Assembly: GCA_007130555.1 (NCBI GenBank)
Contig: SLSH01000363.1
Location: forward strand, 1 to 6,051
Length of the DNA: 6,051 bases
Direction: 5' to 3'
Origin: Bacteroidales bacterium
GTDB taxonomy: Bacteria > Bacteroidota > Bacteroidia > Bacteroidales > ML635J-15
The notes beneath the pieces were generated by a model, which saw only the letters and a program-made list of their open reading frames with translations, had not been told where the DNA came from and searched no databases. Position numbers and translations under genes: made by a program. Shown here piece by piece: positions 1 through 5,187 of the stretch. How positions within the stretch are numbered: the stretch's first letter is position 1; each line of letters begins with the position of its first letter.

Positions 1-32
1 AAAAAAATAAGTATATTTTTATATTTTGTTGT

Positions 33-905
33 TTATTCGATTAATTTGTCTAAAACTATTTTTATAAGTTTTTTTACCGCTATTTTATAGTCTTTGCTAT
101 ATTGTTTATTGTAACGATTGGCTATTATAACACATACGGTTGATGCATTATGTCCTAACAATCCTGATAATCCGAAAATAGCGGAGCTTTCCATTTCATA
201 ATTGGTAATACGCATATTATCATATCTGAAAGTTCTGATTTTATTATTTATTTCGCTGTCCTGAATTTTTAGTCTTAGTTCTCTGCCCTGTGGTCCGTAA
301 AAACCCGGTGATGAAATTGTAATTCCTTTATTAAAGGCGTCTCCTAAGCGTTTATTAAGAATTTCTGAAGAATTTACAAAATAAGGACTTGCAATTCTCG
401 GATTCCAGTTCATGTGTTTTATAAATTTTTCTTCCATATCAAGATTACAAACTTCATCGCGTTGCTTATAAAAATTTAATAGCCCGTCAAAACCTATTGC
501 CATTTCAGATAGCAAGAAACTGTCAACTTCCAGATCTTCCTGTAGTCCTCCCGAAGTGCCAATTCTTACAAAATTCAGACTTTTATGTTCATCTTTAATT
601 GTACGGGATTTCAGGTCTATATTTACAAGAGCATCCAGTTCATTTATTACAATATCAATATTATCTGTTCCTATTCCCGTAGCAATTACAGAAATTCTTT
701 TGCCCTTGTAATAACCTGTATGTGTAATAAATTCCCTGTTTTTAACGATATATTCTATTTTGTCAAAATGTTCTGAAACCAAAGCTACCCTGCCGGGGTC
801 CCCGACAAGAATAATGTCGTCGGCAATTTGTTCCGGCTTAAGATGTAAATGAAAAATACTTCCGTCAGGATTTATAATCAGCTCTGATTTTTCGATTTCT
901 TTCAT
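33..905 (-). CDS. udp: Uridine phosphorylase-type nucleoside phosphorylase
   Basis: A 290-residue member of the PNP/UDP phosphorylase family, which reversibly splits a nucleoside with phosphate into free base and ribose-1-phosphate in cytosolic pyrimidine salvage. Landmarks seen: FHL with His19, GDPGRV (35-40, phosphate loop), NREF (57-60), RIGTSGG (114-120), SPGFYGPQGREL (199-210), NYEMESSAIFGL (235-246) and IANR (261-264). These line up with the E. coli Udp residues His8, Gly26/Arg30, Arg48, Arg91/Thr94 and Glu196-Met197-Glu198. Gln206-x-Arg208 keeps the Q-x-R spacing of the E. coli uracil-binding pair Gln166/Arg168, which favours uridine over purine nucleosides. It is longer than E. coli Udp (253 residues), with extra sequence at the N-terminus and around 100-112. 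The ATG at 905 has an A-rich leader without Shine-Dalgarno. It is divergent from the universal stress protein gene. Family assignment is firm; strict uridine specificity is inferred. Confidence 0.88.
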   Translation of the reverse strand: MKEIEKSELIINPDGSIFHLHLKPEQIADDIILVGDPGRVALVSEHFDKIEYIVKNREFITHTGYYKGKRISVIATGIGTDNIDIVINELDALVNIDLKSRTIKDEHKSLNFVRIGTSGGLQEDLEVDSFLLSEMAIGFDGLLNFYKQRDEVCNLDMEEKFIKHMNWNPRIASPYFVNSSEILNKRLGDAFNKGITISSPGFYGPQGRELRLKIQDSEINNKIRTFRYDNMRITNYEMESSAIFGLSGLLGHNASTVCVIIANRYNKQYSKDYKIAVKKLIKIVLDKLIE

Positions 906-907
906 AA

Positions 908-930
908 TTTTTTGATTTTTTGATTTTTGC
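908..930. repeat. 8-bp tandem repeat in the udp leader
   Basis: On the plus strand the unit TTTTTTGA occurs twice in exact tandem (908-915, 916-923), followed by a partial third unit TTTTTGC (924-930). It ends only three bases from the udp start codon, so the mRNA leader there is repeats of TCAAAAAA. It may simply be the A-rich start context typical of this phylum. Confidence 0.6.
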
Positions 931-941
931 TTTATTATAAA

Positions 942-973
942 TTTGTATTATTTTAAAAAATATTCTATTTTTG
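942..973 (+). promoter_or_regulatory. Probable Bacteroidota-type promoter for the universal stress protein gene
   Basis: TTTG at 942-945 and TATTTTTG at 966-973 are 20 bp apart, matching the -33/-7 consensus of the Bacteroidota housekeeping sigma factor (TTTG, about 19 bp, TAnnTTTG). Transcription would start near 979, giving a leader of about 32 nt before the ATG at 1012. This argues against the upstream in-frame TTG at 943 as a start. Such motifs occur by chance in AT-rich DNA, so this is a prediction. Confidence 0.6.
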
Positions 974-996
974 TCGCAAAATTTGTATCAAAAATA
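966..996. promoter_or_regulatory. 31-bp interrupted dyad joining two opposing -7 boxes
   Basis: TATTTTTG (966-973) and CAAAAATA (989-996) are exact inverted copies centred on base 981. A second inverted pair shares that centre: CAAA (977-980) and TTTG (982-985). The outer arms are the predicted -7 elements of the two divergent genes. Some symmetry follows from having two opposing consensus boxes, but the shared centre and the inner arms are additional. It could be an operator or only the overlap of two promoters. Confidence 0.45.
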
Positions 997-1019
997 CCAT
1001 TTAAAATTAATATGACAAA
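989..1019 (-). promoter_or_regulatory. Probable Bacteroidota-type promoter for udp
   Basis: Read on the minus strand, TTTG (1019-1016), a 19-bp spacer and TATTTTTG (996-989) match the Bacteroidota consensus with ideal spacing. The -33 box lies inside codons 2-3 of the universal stress protein gene. Transcription would start near 983 and cross the opposing promoter, leaving a udp leader of roughly 78 nt. Confidence 0.55.
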
Positions 1020-1818
1020 ATCAAAAATTCTTGTTTTAACAAATTTTAATCCGCAATCTGAAGTAGCTTTACTGCAAAGCATTTATTTTGCAAATAAAAC
1101 AGATTCGGATATTATATTGTTACATATAATAAAGGGCACTAAATCTGCAAACAAGAGTAAATCCGCTTCAATACAAAATAAACTGAACAAGATTATTGAA
1201 AACTATAAAGGTAGTTGCCAGTTGGTTTTCAACAGCAGAATTGAGTACGGTAAGGTTATTCCTGAAATTTTGAAAGTAGAAAAAGAAATTAAACCCGAAT
1301 TTATTTTTATAGGTACAGAACGCGACTCAAAGCCATTTAACTCAACAACAATAAATCTTATAGATGAAGTTGGTTGTCCGGTAATTGTATTATCAGGCAG
1401 AAATATGAGTAAAGGCTGTGAATCTATAGTATTGCCTCTGGATTTAAGTAAGGAAACAAAACAAAAAGTTGATGTTACATTGAATATTGCCAAAACTTAT
1501 GATGCTACGGTTCATATAATATCTGCAACAAGTGATAAAGATAAAAAAATCGAAGAGAAAATAAAAAAACAAATCTTATCGGTTAAAAAAGTTTTTGATA
1601 AAAATAATGTTTCATGTAAAACAGAATTACTTGTTAAAAATAATAAGGCAACAATGGCAAATGCAATAATTGATTATGCTCATAAAATAAATGCAGGACT
1701 TATAGTAATAATGACAAGACAGGAAACCAGTATAGAAAAGTTTTTTGTCGGAAGTATGGCAACAAGAATAATTAAAAAAGCTTCTATTCCTGTTTTGTGT
1801 ATTAGTCCAAAATGTTAA
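1012..1818 (+). CDS. Tandem-domain universal stress protein (UspA family)
   Basis: A 268-residue cytosolic protein with two consecutive Usp folds, about residues 4-128 and 136-266. Each opens with a hydrophobic beta strand (KILVLTNF at 5-12; SIVLPLDL at 138-145) and closes with the typical C-terminal strand (CPVIVLSG at 122-129; IPVLCIS at 259-265). Usp proteins are small alpha/beta stress-response proteins, some of which bind ATP through G-2x-G-9x-G(S/T). Here the motif is degenerate. In domain 1 only Gly101-Thr102 is clear. In domain 2 Met234 and Gln237 replace the first two glycines, while Gly247-Ser248 remains. ATP binding is therefore doubtful. The ATG at 1012 is chosen because it directly precedes the first Usp strand and lies downstream of a good promoter. 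The in-frame TTG at 943 overlaps that promoter and would add 23 non-homologous residues. The stimulus sensed is unknown. Confidence 0.88.
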   Translation: MTKSKILVLTNFNPQSEVALLQSIYFANKTDSDIILLHIIKGTKSANKSKSASIQNKLNKIIENYKGSCQLVFNSRIEYGKVIPEILKVEKEIKPEFIFIGTERDSKPFNSTTINLIDEVGCPVIVLSGRNMSKGCESIVLPLDLSKETKQKVDVTLNIAKTYDATVHIISATSDKDKKIEEKIKKQILSVKKVFDKNNVSCKTELLVKNNKATMANAIIDYAHKINAGLIVIMTRQETSIEKFFVGSMATRIIKKASIPVLCISPKC

Positions 1819-1823
1819 CTTTG
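1794..1823 (+). promoter_or_regulatory. Probable promoter for the SPFH gene
   Basis: TTTG at 1794-1797 and TAACTTTG at 1816-1823, 18 bp apart, fit the Bacteroidota consensus. The -7 box overlaps the stop codon of the upstream universal stress protein gene. A start near 1829 gives a leader of about 34 nt. It suggests the SPFH gene can be expressed separately, although read-through from upstream is also possible across the 44-bp gap, where I see no terminator. Confidence 0.45.
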
Positions 1824-1862
1824 TAAAAATTTTTTATTTATTAATTTAAAAATATATTAGTT

Positions 1863-2678
1863 ATGAATGTTCAAAAGTATAGAAAATTAATCATTACAGC
1901 GGGAATTATAGTTTTACTGTTATTAATATTTGGCAGTTCTATGTTTTTTATTGTTAAACCGGGAGAAAGGGCAATAATATTCAGACCTTTCGGAACTGGT
2001 CTGGACACAGTAAATATTTTTCAACCGGGATTTCATGTTGCTGCACCATGGAACGACTTTATTGTTTATAATGTAAAAGAAAGAAAAACAGAAGAAACTA
2101 TGGATGTCTTGGACAGAAACGGACTTTCTATTAATGTAGAAATTTCGGTGCGTTATAATCCGTTCCCAATGCTGTTACCTTTTTTACATCAACAGTTTGG
2201 TGTAGATTACATGAATCAGTTGATAATTCCTGAAGTACGCTCAACTGTAAGACAGGTTATGGGTAGGTATAATGCCGAAGAAATTTATTCTACCAAAAGA
2301 GCACAGGTTGAACAGGAAATTATTTCCGAAACAACTCAAAAATTACAAGAAAATTATGTAGAAACGAGAGCCGTATTAATTCGCTCAATTAATCTTCCTA
2401 CTCAAATCAGGAATGCTATCGAAATGAAACTGCAACAAGAACAAGAAGCCTTAGCTTATGAGTTTAGATTAGAAAGAGAAACAAAAGAAGCAGAAAGAAG
2501 ACGTATTCAGGCAGAAGGAGAAGCAGCAGCTAATACTATTATTGAAAAAAGCTTAACTCCCAGACTGCTAAGAATGAGAGGAATAGAAACTACTCTTAAA
2601 TTATCCGAATCAAATAATTCAAAAGTTGTTGTTATTGGTTCAGGTGCTGACGGATTACCTCTGATTTTAGGAAATTAA
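1863..2678 (+). CDS. Prohibitin-family SPFH/Band 7 membrane protein
   Basis: A 271-residue protein with one N-terminal membrane segment (about 9-31, LIITAGIIVLLLLIFGSS region). It is followed by the SPFH entry motif VKPGERAIIFRPFG (31-44) and the strand QPGFHVAAPW (54-63). The SPFH domain runs to about 180, including VEISVRYNP (92-100) and SINLPTQI (175-182). A charged, Glu/Arg/Gln-rich helix at about 183-225 (QQEQEALAYE, EAERRRIQAEGEA) should form the coiled coil used for ring assembly. Prohibitin-like proteins form large membrane-anchored ring scaffolds and often restrain membrane proteases such as FtsH. Which partner applies here is not shown. No NfeD-like or HflK/HflC partner gene is adjacent, so it appears stand-alone. 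Length and order match bacterial prohibitin homologues. It has its own likely promoter and is followed by a terminator hairpin. The ATG at 1863 has no Shine-Dalgarno. Confidence 0.9.
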   Translation: MNVQKYRKLIITAGIIVLLLLIFGSSMFFIVKPGERAIIFRPFGTGLDTVNIFQPGFHVAAPWNDFIVYNVKERKTEETMDVLDRNGLSINVEISVRYNPFPMLLPFLHQQFGVDYMNQLIIPEVRSTVRQVMGRYNAEEIYSTKRAQVEQEIISETTQKLQENYVETRAVLIRSINLPTQIRNAIEMKLQQEQEALAYEFRLERETKEAERRRIQAEGEAAANTIIEKSLTPRLLRMRGIETTLKLSESNNSKVVVIGSGADGLPLILGN

Positions 2679-2697
2679 AAATGTTAAAACAGATAAT

Positions 2698-2741
2698 AAA
2701 AAAGGGAAAAGGGAAGCATAAACGTTTCTCTTTTTTCTTTT
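2698..2741 (+). terminator. Hairpin terminator after the SPFH gene
   Basis: The purine tract ending GGGAA (2711-2715) pairs with TTCTC (2726-2730) around a 10-base loop. The stem continues outward as AAAA/TTTT, two G-T wobbles and a G-C pair, then AAAA/TTTT (left arm from about 2700, right arm to 2741). The right arm is itself U-rich, as expected for an intrinsic terminator. It lies 20 bp past the SPFH stop and separates that gene from tilS. Confidence 0.7.
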
Positions 2742-2772
2742 AAAATTTAATTTTAGCTTTATACTTTAGCTA

Positions 2773-4098
2773 ATGATTAACAAAGTTTATAAAATAATAG
2801 ATTCTTTAAATATTTCCGGATCCGAAAATATTTTGTGTGCAGTTAGCGGAGGAATAGATTCGGTTGTAATGTTGTATTGTCTTTATGAATACGGGTTTAA
2901 TTGTATAGTAGCTCATTGTAACTTTAAATTAAGAGGCGAAGAATCCGATAATGATGAGGTTTTTGTTAAAAATTTAGCAGATAAACTTGAATTTAAATTT
3001 ATTTCCGAAAAATTTGATACCGGACAATATGCCCGAAAAGCAGGCGTATCAATTCAAATGGCTGCCAGAGATCTAAGATTTGAATGGTTTTACGAAATGT
3101 CCGAAAAATATAACTGTAAATATATTGCACTTGCTCATAATTCCGACGACCAGATTGAAACCGTACTTTATAATTTGATACGGGGAACAGGAATAAAAGG
3201 ACTATGCGGAATGAAAACTATTAAAGGAAAATTATTCCGCCCCTTGCTCGAAATTCAAAGAAAAGAAATTGAAAAGTTCGCAAAAGAAAATCATATTGAA
3301 TATAGAACTGACTCAACAAACATAAAAACCGAATATTCAAGAAATAAAATACGTCATCTTATTTTTCCGTTGTTCAATCAAATAAATCCGAATTTCAGAC
3401 AGAATATTTTTAACACGTCAAATTATTTAAAGGATGTTGCAAAAATTTATGAAGATTATATACTAACCGCAAAACAAAATTGTGTAAAATATGCCGAAGA
3501 TAAGGTGTATATTAATATTGATAAATTAAAAAAAACTCATTATCCCGAAACTGTTTTGTTTGAAATATTTTCTTACGAATCATTACCTAATTCTTTTGCC
3601 GCCGAAGCTCTTGATTTACTGAATTCGCAAAGCGGAAAAGCTTGTATTTATCGCAATATAGAAGTGTTAAAAGACAGAGAACATATTATTATCAGAACAA
3701 ATTATGCTTCAAAAAAATCCGAAGAATATTTTATCGAAAAAAACATTAAAGAAATAAATATACCGATTAATTTAAAGTTTGAGGAAATTAAAATTACTGA
3801 AAATTTTGAAATAATTAAGAATCCCAATTATGCCATGCTTGATGTTGAGAAAATAAAATTTCCGTTAAAACTTAGAAAATGGCAGGAAGGAGATAAGTTC
3901 AAACCATTAGGGATGGATAATTTAAAAAAACTTAGTGATTTTTTTACGGATAATAAATTAAATCTTTTTCAAAAATCCGAATTATGGCTTTTGACTTCCG
4001 CAAATGAAATTGTATGGATTGTAGGACATCGTATAGATAATCGTTTTAAAATTACTGAAAATACCTCAAAAGCAATTGTAGTTAAGTTTAGTAAATAA
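2773..4098 (+). CDS. tilS: tRNA(Ile)-lysidine synthase
   Basis: A 441-residue TilS. The enzyme uses ATP and lysine to convert cytidine-34 of the CAU-anticodon tRNA-Ile into lysidine, switching decoding from AUG to AUA and charging from Met to Ile; it is normally essential. Seen in order: the PP-loop SGGIDS (25-30), HCNFKLRGEESDND (48-61), AHNSDDQIETVLYN (121-134), RGTGIKG (137-143) and YRTDSTN with SRNKIRH (177-183, 189-195) of the N-terminal ATPase. A middle tRNA-contact region follows. The C-terminal TilS domain has GDKFKPLGM (373-381) and KKLSDFF (385-391), a pattern usual in Bacteroidota. Full length, no missing key motif. The ATG at 2773 follows the upstream terminator; a weak TAGCTTTA (2754-2761) is the only -7-like box and lacks a -33 partner. 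The stop codon overlaps the first base of the inserted element at 4098. Confidence 0.96.
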   Translation: MINKVYKIIDSLNISGSENILCAVSGGIDSVVMLYCLYEYGFNCIVAHCNFKLRGEESDNDEVFVKNLADKLEFKFISEKFDTGQYARKAGVSIQMAARDLRFEWFYEMSEKYNCKYIALAHNSDDQIETVLYNLIRGTGIKGLCGMKTIKGKLFRPLLEIQRKEIEKFAKENHIEYRTDSTNIKTEYSRNKIRHLIFPLFNQINPNFRQNIFNTSNYLKDVAKIYEDYILTAKQNCVKYAEDKVYINIDKLKKTHYPETVLFEIFSYESLPNSFAAEALDLLNSQSGKACIYRNIEVLKDREHIIIRTNYASKKSEEYFIEKNIKEINIPINLKFEEIKITENFEIIKNPNYAMLDVEKIKFPLKLRKWQEGDKFKPLGMDNLKKLSDFFTDNKLNLFQKSELWLLTSANEIVWIVGHRIDNRFKITENTSKAIVVKFSK

Positions 4099-4120
4099 CT
4101 AAAATTTCGCACTAACTTTT
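4098..4120 (+). repeat. Left terminal inverted repeat
   Basis: Starts ACTAAAA followed by TTTCGCAC (4105-4112) and ends TTTT. It matches the reverse complement of 4703-4725 at 18 of 23 positions, including the exact 8-mer TTTCGCAC. Similarity may continue with small gaps to a palindrome CATATATG at 4126-4133. Confidence 0.55.
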
Positions 4121-4247
4121 ATTGTCATATATGTCTGTTTATAAATCGATTACAATAATTGACAATAATATTATTTGATTTTAACCATAGTGGGGAATAA
4201 TAAAATAAGTAGTTAATATTGATTTTTCCATTTTTATTTATTTCTTC

Positions 4248-4296
4248 GACTTTTGTCTTGATGCTTCGACTGTCGCTCAGCACAAGCACAAAAGTC
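4248..4296. repeat. Hairpin carrying a TTCGACT..CTCAGCACAAG core
   Basis: GACTTTTGT (4248-4256) pairs exactly with ACAAAAGTC (4288-4296). CTTG (4257-4260) pairs with CAAG (4283-4286) and TGCT (4262-4265) with AGCA (4279-4282), with single-base bulges at 4261 and 4287. That gives 17 pairs around a 13-nt loop. The core at 4264-4289 recurs at 4457-4481 (20 of 25 aligned bases, one gap), and resembles the TTCGACT-x-CGCTCAG intergenic repeats common in Bacteroidota; that resemblance is from memory. Confidence 0.65.
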
Positions 4297-4366
4297 TGCA
4301 AAAAATCAAGAAAAAACGATGCTTCCACCCGCCTCCGACAAAACGATAGAATTGTAGTCAACCTGG

Positions 4367-4412
4367 CATAATCAAAGCTCCCCTACATAAGCTACCCGTC
4401 GCTTTGATTATG
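4367..4412. repeat. 12-bp perfect inverted repeat (hairpin)
   Basis: CATAATCAAAGC (4367-4378) and GCTTTGATTATG (4401-4412) are exact reverse complements around a 22-nt loop. It sits eight bases before the next hairpin at 4421. It is not followed by a T-run on either strand, so it is not an obvious terminator. Confidence 0.75.
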
Positions 4413-4420
4413 AACGATAC

Positions 4421-4513
4421 CGATTGTAAATTTGTAATAGTCTAATCTTCGCAATATTTCGAGTTACCTCAGCACAAGTACTGCTTCGATTATACTAAAC
4501 AAATTTATCATCG
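4421..4513. repeat. Long imperfect hairpin, copy 1 of a dispersed palindromic repeat
   Basis: CGAT (4421-4424) pairs with ATCG (4510-4513), AAATTTGT (4428-4435) with ACAAATTT (4499-4506), and TAGTCTAATC (4438-4447) with GATTATACTA (4488-4497), with one mismatch in the last arm. The 40-nt loop holds the second CTCAGCACAAG core (4457-4481). The left arm and flank (4417-4452) match 5933-5968 at 29 of 36 ungapped positions, and that second copy is also a hairpin. Confidence 0.7.
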
Positions 4514-4702
4514 CTACTAAACATGTCGGCTTGACACAATTGGCTTCGCCGAACTTCGTTTATAACCGTTTTGCCGTTCACCCCTCGTCTGGCTCTCCGT
4601 TTTTTCCTGCCCACCCGCGGTCGTTGATTGACGATATTACTTATTTTACCAATTAGTAACAACTATCAATACAACACGCTATGTTAGCATTATACTATAA
4701 TG

Positions 4703-4725
4703 AAAATTATGTGCGAAAGTATAGT
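4703..4725 (-). repeat. Right terminal inverted repeat
   Basis: Contains GTGCGAAA (4711-4718), the exact complement of TTTCGCAC in the left end, and finishes TAGT, the complement of ACTA. On its inner side lies a perfect 15-bp palindrome, CATTATA-C-TATAATG (4688-4702). The outer side abuts AAATA (4726-4730) and then the 3' end of rnpB. Confidence 0.55.
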
Positions 4726-4730
4726 AAATA

Positions 4731-5085
4731 AAAAAAGCAGACAATATAAGCCGGATTCTGTCTTACTTAAAAAATAAGTAATATCTATCATTTATCTATG
4801 CGACTTACCCCTCGGCTTGAGCGGAAAACTCTTTGACGATAAAATCGTCGCGCCGATATACATAGTCTTGCAACCGGCAGAACGGACGGCTATTGATGTT
4901 ACCATACAATACCGGTGGTCTCTTACACCACCTTCTCACCCTTACCCTGTATAAAAAGGGCGGTTGTTTTCTTCTCCGTTATCATGCTCTCACGAACATC
5001 TTCTCTTTCAGAAGTGCCGTTTCCTGTGCTGTCCGGACTTTCCTCTGCTATTTGCATAACAGCGATAGATTTCGTCTGCTTTTTT
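4731..5085 (-). ncRNA. rnpB: RNase P RNA (bacterial type A-like)
   Basis: This is the catalytic RNA of ribonuclease P, which cuts the 5' leader from pre-tRNAs together with the RnpA protein. On the minus strand, GAGGAAAGTCCGGAC (5045-5031) is the universal 5' core, and GACAGAATCCGGCTTAT (4762-4746) is the universal 3' core that forms P4 with it. The P8/P9 region reads GAGAAGGTGGTG-TAAGAG-ACCACC (about 4939-4914). The ends pair as P1: GCAGAC (5079-5074) with GTCTGC (4742-4737), extended by A/T pairs. A 7-bp hairpin at 4763-4781 sits where P19 would be expected. The length of about 350 nt fits the family. The exact 5' end (5080-5085) and 3' end are uncertain by a few bases; a T-run follows P1 on the RNA strand. 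Open reading frames across this stretch are spurious. Confidence 0.96.
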
Positions 5086-5086
5086 A

Positions 5087-5094
5087 CAAAGATA
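5087..5094 (-). promoter_or_regulatory. Likely -7 promoter box for rnpB
   Basis: Minus-strand TATCTTTG (5094-5087) exactly fits TAnnTTTG and lies a few bases before the rnpB 5' end, as expected for a directly initiated stable RNA. No TTTG is present at the usual -33 spacing (around 5114-5118), so only the -7 element is supported. Confidence 0.6.
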
Positions 5095-5152
5095 ATGAAA
5101 ATATTACATATTTTATGAGATTTTTTTAAAAATTTGTTTTATTAAAAGAATT

Positions 5153-5168
5153 AATGCAAATTTGCATT
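5153..5168. promoter_or_regulatory. Perfect 16-bp palindrome between rnpB and the DUF6913-like gene
   Basis: AATGCAAATTTGCATT is its own reverse complement over all 16 bases. It ends three bases before the -7-like box of the plus-strand gene, so a protein bound there could block that promoter. It lies about 60 bp upstream of the rnpB -7 box. No regulator is identified, and a chance palindrome in AT-rich DNA is possible. Confidence 0.45.
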
Positions 5169-5171
5169 TCA

Positions 5172-5179
5172 TATATTTG
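5172..5179 (+). promoter_or_regulatory. -7-like box for the DUF6913-like gene
   Basis: TATATTTG exactly fits TAnnTTTG. There is no TTTG 18-20 bp upstream. Transcription would begin near 5185, only a few bases from the GTG at 5188, which would make the mRNA nearly leaderless. Confidence 0.4.
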
Positions 5180-5187
5180 AAAAAAAA

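Larger units (their letters stand above)
4098..4725. mobile_element. MITE-like non-autonomous insertion between tilS and rnpB
   Basis: Candidate 628-bp element. Its ends read ACTA...TTTCGCAC (left) and, inverted, ACTA...TTTCGCAC (right), matching at 18 of 23 positions without gaps. AAATA lies immediately outside both ends (4093-4097 and 4726-4730), as a 5-bp target duplication would. Removing the element plus one AAATA gives tilS codons AAA-TAA running straight into the A-run at the 3' end of rnpB, a plausible ancestral junction. Because the element begins with A, the tilS stop survives the insertion. Inside there is no transposase or convincing ORF. There are three hairpins (4248-4296, 4367-4412, 4421-4513), a 15-bp palindrome (4688-4702) and a GC-rich tract at 4541-4620 (46 of 80 bases). 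I cannot assign an IS family from these ends. An alternative is a locus-specific structured intergenic region whose terminal match is fortuitous. Confidence 0.55.

Noticed and set aside
585..776. Open frames opposite udp (585-776), the stress protein gene (1203-1493) and the DUF6913-like gene (5365-5553, 5593-5796)
   Set aside because: Shadow frames antisense to well-supported genes, without domains or start contexts of their own.
943..1011. In-frame TTG at 943 as an upstream start for the universal stress protein gene
   Set aside because: It would place the predicted promoter inside the coding region and add 23 residues before the first Usp strand. The ATG at 1012 directly precedes the domain.
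2742..2772. Promoter for tilS at TAGCTTTA (2754-2761)
   Set aside because: The last base departs from TAnnTTTG and there is no TTTG at -33 spacing, so it is too weak to list as a feature.
4125..4361. 78-codon minus-strand open frame in the tilS-rnpB gap
   Set aside because: It runs through the hairpin at 4248-4296, has no recognisable domain and no promoter, and its composition follows the repeats. It is more likely chance coding within the mobile element.
4367..4702. Integron attC-like site or gene cassette
   Set aside because: The hairpins and the GTTAGC near 4684 recall attC sites, but I find no pair of properly spaced RYYYAAC/GTTRRRY core sites, no cassette ORF and no integrase.
4089..4730. 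9-bp target duplication TAGTAAATA (4089-4097 and 4722-4730)
   Set aside because: The direct repeat is real, but using all 9 bp makes the two inverted ends unequal in length. The 5-bp AAATA keeps them aligned, and the extra TAGT is the end of tilS on one side and the element end on the other.
4893..5129. Overlapping plus-strand open frames of 78 and 67 codons
   Set aside because: They lie antisense to the conserved RNase P RNA core, which fully explains the sequence.
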